This document shows positions 56,449 to 64,000 of a stretch of DNA of 64,000 nucleotides, in pieces; position 1 is the first letter of the stretch; each line of letters opens with the position of its first letter. Position numbers and translations under genes: made by a program. Origin of the DNA: Hibiscus mutabilis. Taxonomy: Eukaryota; Streptophyta; Magnoliopsida; Malvales; Malvaceae. The notes below the pieces were generated by a model that was given only the letters and a program-made list of their open reading frames with translations, did not search any database and had not been told where the DNA came from. Location: assembly GCA_019671005.1 (NCBI GenBank), contig CM033744.1:4678208-4742207 (forward strand), read 5' to 3'.

Positions 56449-56889
56449 ATTTGCGGCTGTTTTAGTGGTCGCACAAAGACCCTCACAATATTTATTTTCT
56501 AATTGGTTTGTCGGTAGTTATGTATAGTCAGATCCCTTCTTTGGTAAAAGGTTGTTTGCCGATATAATCAGAATTGTGTAACGAAGCAGCCTGCCAGATA
56601 GTTTCGTTCGCTCACCACTCCTTCATCACTTTGTAAAGCGTCTCGTTCGACAAAAATAATGAGTTTTTATAAAGGTTATTGAGAGTTCTTTTGATGTTGG
56701 ACGCCACTCTCAAAGGAAAGTTTAGTTTTTTCTTAGTCTTTTTGAGTTTAATATTATTATTTTATGTATGAGTTTTTTGTCACTATTGTCCCCATTTTTC
56801 TCTATTTTTGGGTGCGCTGTAATTCTAATTACTTCCATTGTTTTTATTAATGAAATCTAGTTTTCCATTGTAAAAAAAAAAACATGACA

Positions 56890-58436
56890 AGGACAAAATT
56901 TACTTTAAAAAGTTTAATGTCACATGTCCGAATATAGAATATGGGTCATTTTAACCCAAAATGAAACGTTGAGGGTTAAAGTATTTCAAAAAAGAATATG
57001 AGTCAAAATGACTATCTAGCCGAACATTAGAACATTTTTGACATTATTTTTTATTTTAAATAATACAAAATTTATATCAATAATCATTTATTTACATCCT
57101 AACGTTATCAATAGGACAAATTGTGTCTGAAGAGAATTTATCTTTATAATGAGTCCATAATATTCAATCTAAATTAATTGATTGGTAAATCAAATACGGA
57201 TAATTATAAAAAATAAAAATTAATTTGATGCAAAACTGAAAGTTAGTATAATTAAAGGGATACAGTAAAAGATTTTTCTTCAGTGTTTCTATTATTTTAA
57301 CTTTTATGTAGCTATCAAAATCTTTGTGTAAAAATCGTATCACAGGTGCGATTATTTTAGATAAATTTGAATTATATATATATATATATATATTACACAT
57401 TCAAAAGTTAGCAGCCACTGTCTTGATCCACTACATTAATGAGCAATATTTTAACGATTCATTTTATGTCGATTCTAACACATTTATATTTGTTTGATAT
57501 TTGTATTATTTTTATATCATATTAACTCGTATAAATTGGTATAAATTTTTGATATTTTATATAATTTTCAATAATTTATGTCTCAATCACTTTATTTTTT
57601 ATATTTAAATTAAAAACAAAACACTACAATTAAAACGTTACGCCCCACCATTTCTGTGTATTTTTAACACGAAAACGACATGTTTGAAGCATGCATTTTG
57701 ACCACCCAATAGATCCTCGAGAATGTGCTCAACATGAAATTTCACCATAATATTTTATTTGAGCATTGAAAAAGGAAATGATATTGACACATCCCTTAAC
57801 TAAACATTAGTTGTCTTAATTCTTCAAAGTTTAGGGTAAACTAATACCAGTGTATTTCACATTAATTGCCACTTTCCAATTTAAAACATTTCATTAGTTA
57901 GGTCAATTCATTGAATTATATTTTTTTTAAAAATAGATTAATTATTTTCGAATCAGTAAGTTTGTAATTAAGGGAGACGAAATAATTAAATTAATTTTGT
58001 TGCCGCCACTCGTCGTATCATTTAATTAAATACCATTCAAACTTAAAAAATTTAAGGATGCCTCCTAATCTCTGTACAAGAACTAATAACTCGTACGAAC
58101 CTTGAAAACGTATAATATTAATTTATATGTTCTGAAATCCAAGGCCAATTTTATTATTGCAAGACCTACTCATTTGTTAATAACGGTTGATTGTAGGAAC
58201 AAAAATCTATCGTTTTTTTAGTGTCTCTATTTATATTATACTATTAAAAATTAAATTTAGGTTTTAAAGGTTAGAGTTTATGAATTAAGGTGTATAGTGT
58301 ATAGTTTTTTTTTAATGTTAAGGCATAAATAAAAATACTAAAAAGGACAAAAAATTTTGTTCTGATTGTAGTGGTAGAGTGTATTATGTTTTTAAAAACA
58401 AATCTTAAATTAAAATATTGAATATGGTATTTTTAA
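56890..58436. other. AT-rich intergenic stretch
   Basis: No gene is seen. There is a short (TA)n tract at 57374-57393. Confidence 0.5.
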
Positions 58437-58853
58437 GGCTTATGTTATAAATAAGCATTTTAAGTATACTAATTTTTTCATTTAGGTACTTAAAATATTT
58501 TTTTGTCAAAATAAGTACCTAAAATATACTTTTTGGTTAAAAGGGGTATCTAAAGTATTTTTTCGTCAAAGTAGGTACTTAAGGTATTTTTTTATCAAAA
58601 TAGGTACATAATGTATTTTTTAATCATTTCCACATGTAAACTTTTAGGAATATATATATACACACTTTAGGTACCATTTTGACAAAAATACTTTATGTAT
58701 TTATTTTGATAAAAAGTATACTTTATGTATTTATTTTTACCAAAAGATACTTTATGTACCTAAATAAAAAGGTTAGTATATTTTAAATACTTATTTGTAA
58801 TAAAAGTTTGTATATTTTAAATACTTATTTGTAATAAAAGTTTGTTTTTAAAA
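58437..58853. mobile_element. Hairpin MITE with TAGGTAC arrays
   Basis: The left arm (TTATAAATAAGCATTTTAAG, TTTAGGTACTTAAAATATTT) pairs with the right arm read in reverse (TACAAATAAGTATTTAAAAT, TTTAGGTACATAAAGTATC). Within each arm, a unit of about 30 bp with (T)AGGTAC...TTTTTTGTCAAAATA is repeated. The right end carries a tandem duplication of about 34 bp (58784-58850). There is no coding capacity. Confidence 0.7.
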
Positions 58854-59189
58854 GAAACAATTACAAACCTTAAATATGAATAATAAAATACTAATATTTG
58901 GTGAAATGTTATAATCCTCTGGTGGTTTTCTCTATAGAAAGAATAAATTACAGTAATCTTGTTTTTTATCATTAATTGAAATGGTAAACATACAATATTA
59001 AAAGTAAGATAACATTTTAAATGATTAAGTATTCATATAATTGAAAGTAGATTCACTTGCTAATGCTTTAACAGATTTTTAATAACGACGTCCACTTAGA
59101 AATATTAGGACAGAATCGATCGAGTTTGAGTATGTACGATATCAATATGAAATAATATTTAAAATTTTATAAATACAGAAAGGCAAAGA

Positions 59190-59705
59190 GTGTTTAACGA
59201 GCGAGTCGATCATGAGTTGAGTAGTGTTTGACTCGATTCGAAAATTGTTTGACTTGTGCTAGACTCGATGTTTGATAAGCTCATTAAAATTTTCATCGTC
59301 TCGTGCTCGTTAGAAAAATCGTTGCTCGTTAAACTCGACATAATTTTTATCTTGCTTTTTAATATATGTAAAATCTAGTAATACTATAGAAAACTCAATA
59401 TAAATATAAATTAACAAATTTAACAAAAAAAGAACTATCAAAACAGTGTGTGAAACAATTCCAAAATCTAAATTTCAAAGTAACAATCCACAAATACAAC
59501 AAAATGACATATTTAAAAAAATAACAAGCTGCTCATGAACTTATCGAGTTGATTTGAGCCTTGTTCGACTTGACTCATTAAGGTCTTGAGTCAAGTTAAA
59601 TCTCGAATCGAGTCAATTTAAGTCAAATACTGATTAAATTTTAATTGAGTCGAAATCAAACTCGAACTACTCGCGAGTTACTCAACTCAGTTGACATCGT
59701 AGTAC
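59190..59705. repeat. Decayed element with GACTCGA/TCGAGTC arms
   Basis: Left part: GAGCGAGTCGATCATGAG, TTTGACTCGATTCG. Right part: TCGAATCGAGTCAA, CTCGCGAGTTACTC. It looks like an old member of the same hairpin type as 5041-5582. The ends are not clear. Confidence 0.45.
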
Positions 59706-59829
59706 AGACCTTTGAATTTAAACGAACAATCTTTTAGATAGTTCTAATAGCCACAGGTAAGTAAGCTTTATATTTATATAAGAATGTTTTATGGGAAAAA
59801 AATTGATACACATGTCTTGTAAACTTTAG

Positions 59830-60000
59830 TTTAAACATGTTTTTTAGTTTTAGGGGTTAGGATTTTAGTTTAAGGTTTAAAGTTTAGGGGTTTAGGTTTT
59901 GTGGTTTAGAATTTAAGGTTAGTGTTTAGAATTTAGTGTATAGGGTTTAAGGTTTAGAGTTTAGTTTTAGGGTTAGAGTTATAAATTTAAGATTTAAGTT
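59830..60000. repeat. Degenerate TTTAGGG-like tract
   Basis: About 170 bp of variants of TTTAGGGTTTAAGG, GGGGTTTAGG and TAGAGTTTAG on one strand, resembling the plant telomere repeat but heavily mutated. Confidence 0.55.
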
Positions 60001-60254
60001 TTTACAGTGTAAATACACAAGCTTATGTAAAATTAATTTGACACATCATGTGTATCAAAATTTTACCCATATTTTTAATTAAAGATAACGACTTCATTTC
60101 ATTGAGGGACTGTATCATTGAATAAATGTAAATTCTTATCTAAAACAGTGGATGAATCTTCCACGACAGCCCACATGGATCATTATTAACATTTAATAAT
60201 CCTCTAATTAATTTTATTGCATGCATAATCCCAGTTTTAGTCCTTTCCAGTTTT

Positions 60255-60264
60255 CTATATATAC
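60255..60264 (+). promoter_or_regulatory. TATA box of the carboxylesterase gene
   Basis: CTATATATAC, 54 bp before the ATG at 60318. Confidence 0.6.
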
Positions 60265-60317
60265 AGATAGGGTCATACGATTTTCCCTCGTACCAAACAA
60301 CATCACAGTACACCAAT

Positions 60318-60982
60318 ATGGGATCTCTCCCTCATGTAGTTGAAGACTGCTTTGGCCTTCTCCAGCTCTACAGCGATGGCTCCGTTTATCGGAACCCCGA
60401 TGTCCCATGTCCCACCCCACTTCTCGACAACGATTCGGTCCTTTACAAAGACCTTCTTTTTGACTCGAAACAAAGCCTTCGTCTTCGTTTATATAAACCC
60501 TCTTCCACTTCCCTTAAAAAGCTTCCGATTCTATTCTATTTTCACGGCGGAGGTTTCTGTTTCGGTTCCTTCGCGTTCCCACATTTCCATAACCTTTGTA
60601 TTCGCATGACGATTGCGTTTAACGCGGTCGTCATCGCACCGGATCACCGGCTAGCCCCCGAGCATCGGTTGCCTGCGGCTTCTGACGATGCATGTTTAGC
60701 CCTGAAGTGGCTAAAGGGACAAGCCATGCATGGGAATGTTGAGAACATGGACCCGTGGCTGACCGGGGTCGACTACGACCAGGTCTTCGTTTTGGGTGAC
60801 TCGTCGGGGGGCAACTTGGCTCACCATTTGGCGGTTAGGTTCCAGGCCGGTTCGATGGAGCTGGCACCGGTTAGGGTTCGAGGGTATGTGCTGTTGTCTC
60901 CATTCTTTGGTGGGAGTGTAAGAACAAAGAGCGAGCAAGAACATCCTTGTGAGGCATTTTGGAACTTGGAGATGTATGACAG
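60318..60982 (+). CDS. Carboxylesterase (CXE, GID1-like alpha/beta-hydrolase), exon 1 only
   Basis: Begins MGSLPHVVEDCFGLLQ. It has the oxyanion-hole motif HGGG (residues 76-79) and the nucleophile elbow GDSSGG with Ser162 (residues 160-165), and ends at a good donor (ATGACAG|GTTAGG) after residue 221. This is the usual intron position in plant CXE genes. The second exon should carry the catalytic Asp and His and about 100 residues; I could not find it between 60983 and 64000. If the intron is retained, the frame runs on for only nine codons (to TAG 61008-61010). So either the intron exceeds 3 kb or the second exon is lost. Family members hydrolyse small esters; the substrate is unknown. There is no stop or shift in exon 1. 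Confidence 0.85.
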
Positions 60983-61310
60983 GTTAGGATCTAACACCTA
61001 CTTCTTCTAGTAGTTAGTAAATTTTTGGGTTAATTTCATTGAACGTGTTCAAATAATGGTCCGTATTCTAAATTAATTATTACATTTTTTATACTAATTG
61101 AGTTTTCAAATTATCAATATTATATTAGTTTATTCGTTGATTTAGACATTAAATATCATTTTTTTTCTACATAAAACATATTTAAAACTCGTAAATCAAA
61201 ATTTAAACATATAAGTACCTAACACAAGAATCTAATATGTTAAAAAAATTCGTTGAATGAAGATTTAGTTGACATTAGTTCGCGTGTTTAATTCTAGGTA
61301 ACCTCTCTTT

Positions 61311-62069
61311 TAGGAGTAAGCAAAATTCGATTTGATTCAACAAAAATCAATAAAATTTTAAATTTTGAGATTAGTTTTTCCATTCAAGTTATTCGAGTTC
61401 TTTGATTTTCAAGTTCTAATCAAATTGAATTTTACAATTCAACTAAACCAAATTACAAGTTTATGTAAATTCCACTCGGGCCCAGACATTTTAAAAACAT
61501 GCAAATTGATCCCTTCCAAACAAAAAAATCATCAAAAAAGTTCTAAAAATTGTAACAGTTCCAAACATCATATACAAATTATAAAAAATTAAAAAACATA
61601 TATATAATTCTTGAATTTTCTTTAAAAATTTATAAAAATGTTAAATTATAAAAAAACTTAAAATTGTTTTAAAATGATAAATTCGAGACTTTAAACAAAA
61701 CAAATTATTTTTTTGTAATAAAAATATTTTTTCAATCACAATGTCTACAATGTGTGTGCATTGTCAAATGATTAAGAATATCTATAAACAAAATAAATTA
61801 TCAAACCTAATTTTTTTGTTGCTTTAAAAGTTTTTTTCAAATATACACGATCTTAAATTTATGTGCTCTAGAATTTAGTCATATTGCTGACAAGATTTTA
61901 GTTTTATTTTTTTAACTTAACTGTGCACAAATTTATTTTACTCGAATATCACTTCACTAGAATCGATTAGACAAAATTTAAGTTAACAAACTATATATAA
62001 TAAGATGCGGCTCGTCAACTCGAAAAAACTGAAAATTTTTCTCTCGATTCGATTGAATAGTCATCTCTA
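61311..62069. mobile_element. hAT-like non-autonomous element
   Basis: The ends are TAGGAGTAAGCAAAATTCGA and, in reverse, TAGAGATGACTATTCAATCG. The inner parts have matching GATTCGATT-type phrases. The flanks CCTCTCTT and TTTCTCTT match at 6 of 8 positions, with only a one-base boundary shift needed. Confidence 0.45.
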
Positions 62070-62741
62070 TTTCTCTTACCGATTTAGAGAGAAAGAGTCT
62101 AATTTAAAACCTAAGTTATAGTTTGATCTGAATTTTGTAATTTAAGTAGGACCAAATTAAATCCAAACTAGATCTATTCCAAGATTTTCCTGAAAAGTTT
62201 TATTCCATATTCTATATAAAAGTATATTGAAGCTGAGGTAAACAATTGTATTTATTCATTGCTTTATCTTATGTTTTATTAATTAATTCATGGTTGCTCT
62301 ATTTATTAGGGGATAAATTCTTCTTAATAATTAATATAGCCTGCCTACCCAATTTCTTCATCTTCACTGTTCCGGGATTGACCCAAAACATAAATTTAAT
62401 CCATGATAAGAATGGAATATATAAGTCATATCCTTCTCTTAAAAGATCTTAGAATCTTTCAATGAGTTTCATGATTTTTTAACACTAAAATTAGCATAGA
62501 AATATACCAACAATTAGTTAGTCTAGTAAAATGAAGCAATGTCAGGGATTTGAATTATGACGTTGTGAATGAAACAAATTAGGTTAGGAAGGTCGTTCTC
62601 ATAATGACCTCGACAATATCCGATCTGAATTAATTAGCCAACGAATTGAATACATGTTATAAAAAATTAGCACACGAATATATTTGAAAATCTTTTCAAA
62701 AGGAAGTGACTCAATGGTTTTTTTGGTTGATAGTGCATGAC

Positions 62742-63207
62742 TTTAGGGGTGTGTAAAATTTAATTCGACTCGAAAAAAATTGAAAATATTTACTCAATTC
62801 AAAATTATAAAATTAACTCGACTAGACTCAAAAAAATTCAAATAAAGTTTGAGTTATAAAAAATCAATTTAGTCACAATTCTTTGCAAATGCTTTCTTTA
62901 TATAAGTTCTTTGACTTCTTTATACTCTCGTCAATATTTTTCCTCAAAATCTCTTCTTTAGAAAAATAATACTATAAATATATTACATAATTTTAGATGA
63001 TATTTAATTTATTAATAACATTACAAATCTTACTAACACTTATGAAATAAATATGAATATATATATCATATATGATTATAGAAAGATGTTCAAACTGGAA
63101 CTAACCAGTACCGTAACATTATAAGTTTTACAATTAAATTGAGACTCGCTAATTAAATTAACTCAAAGTTTTTTTTACTTAATTTGACTCGATCAAATAC
63201 TCACCCC
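62742..63207. mobile_element. hAT-like non-autonomous element
   Basis: The ends are TTTAGGGGTGTGTAAAATTT and, in reverse, GGGGTGAGTATTTGATCGAG, with AACTCGACTAG and CGAGTCAAATTAAG phrases inside. The flanks TGCATGAC and TGTATGAT match at 6 of 8 positions. Confidence 0.5.
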
Positions 63208-63903
63208 TGTATGATTTTATATATTTTTGCTCTACAAATTAGGTATTATTTTTTGTTAGGATTTTGTCCCCCAAATCTACTGATAACCTTAACAAAGTAG
63301 AAACACTTTATAGTGTCTGAACTTGATAATACTCAACCTTAGAGCCCATAGAGAAAACAATTATGACTTGATGAGAATCTTTTGAATAGAGCAACTAAAG
63401 AGAAAGAACATGAAAACGCCATCACATTTGAAAAGAAAATGAGGATATTAATGACTGGAGTGTATTCACAATTTGTAGAATGAAACTAATGAATTAATGT
63501 GAGATGGCCAACTGATTTGAAATGTCACACTCAAAGGATTGGAAATGAAAGTTTTCCTTGTTTGTTAGGGCATGTTCAACACCATTATGTAATTGCATCA
63601 ATTTTCATCTATCCCTCTGAAAATTGAAGAGTGTAATTATATTTAATTCAAAGAAATTTAAAAATTATGATGACTGCTCAAACACACCACAACTGTATAA
63701 TCATACTCAATTACACCCAAATCCAATTATAAGATAACTTTTGAAATAATGAATTAGAGTTGATAGGAAACTTCATGGCTAAATTCTGATTTTGGTCCTA
63801 TTATTGTGCTCATATTTAGCATTTAATTCATACACTTCAATTAAACATAATTAGTCTATATGCTTTTATAATACCATAGTTCACTGCAAGGAAATGGTTT
63901 TAG

Positions 63904-64000
63904 TTAGGGGTGTTCATAATCGGATACTCAATTTTCTGGGTACTAAAAGTATCGGTTTATGACCCGACCCATGAACATCGGGTACTTGTAAGTTGGGTAC
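63904..64000 (+). mobile_element. Start of a hAT-like element, cut by the window end
   Basis: TTAGGGGTGTTCATAATCGG followed by GGGTAC and GACCCGACCC phrases, like other hAT-like ends in this window. Confidence 0.4.

Larger units (their letters stand above)
37282..56873 (+). mobile_element. LINE-like poly(A) retrocopy, split by an LTR element
   Basis: The 3' end is TTAATGAAATCTAG...CCATTG followed by an A run (56872-56882). A 16-bp direct repeat (nine A then CATGACA) occurs at 37266-37281 and 56874-56889, as expected for a target-primed insertion. The body is 37282-37566 plus 56449-56871, about 0.7 kb, with no readable protein, so it is 5'-truncated or non-coding. The Tat-like element sits inside it. 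The A run weakens the duplication evidence. Confidence 0.5.
58854..60254. other. Upstream region of the carboxylesterase gene
   Basis: AT-rich. It contains a CTCGA-rich repeat and a telomere-like tract, listed separately. No gene is seen. Confidence 0.5.
60983..64000. other. AT-rich region after carboxylesterase exon 1
   Basis: Intron or intergenic. No coding exon is recognised on either strand. It holds three hAT-like elements, listed separately. Confidence 0.55.

Noticed and set aside
60983..61010. Carboxylesterase ending at TAG 61008-61010
   Set aside because: These codons lie after the conserved donor and would give a protein without its catalytic Asp and His; more likely an intron.

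Overview
This window is plant nuclear DNA, most likely from a eudicot. It is AT-rich, its genes have several short exons with GT-AG introns, and more than half of it is LTR retrotransposons and small DNA-transposon derivatives. The repeat types would fit a Malvales genome such as cotton, but I cannot prove the species from sequence alone. All calls come from reading the sequence; no database search was run.

Gene content. 1-1646 is a broken pectinesterase (PMEI plus PME domains). 2174-4584 is a small RS-rich nuclear protein gene with six exons; an in-frame TAG sits exactly at the end of exon 3. 6805-7965 is an epoxide hydrolase copy with a frameshift. 8342-9721 (minus) is a complete ribosomal protein eL18 gene and 10497-12401 (minus) a complete MCT-1/MCTS1-type gene; both are translation genes with 5' ends typical of that class. 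30861-33394 is a complete six-exon SWEET16/17-type sugar transporter. 60318-60982 is the first exon of a GID1-like carboxylesterase; I found no second exon in the following 3 kb.

SWEET duplication. 13270-13660 is a second copy of the SWEET promoter, 5'UTR and exon 1 only, about 17 kb upstream of the intact gene and in the same orientation. The space between them is filled with retroelements: a broken Ty1/copia element (15400-21000) carrying a 4045-bp solo LTR with a perfect 5-bp target duplication, and a minus-strand Ty3 chromovirus (21001-29565) that cuts the copia element at 21000. Two MITEs (30009-30441) just before the SWEET promoter preserve their insertion order in overlapping target duplications.

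Nested retroelement block, about 37.3-56.9 kb. A poly(A)-tailed LINE-like copy (37282-56873) holds a Tat/Ogre-like Ty3 element with gag remnants but no visible pol (37567-56448). That element holds a second, minus-strand Ty3 element with a short internal region (42818-51090). Target duplications, primer-binding sites and polypurine tracts support this order.

The rest is AT-rich intergenic DNA with hAT-like non-autonomous elements, hairpin MITEs, microsatellites and degenerate telomere-like TTTAGGG tracts. I saw no tRNA, rRNA or CRISPR array and nothing bacterial.
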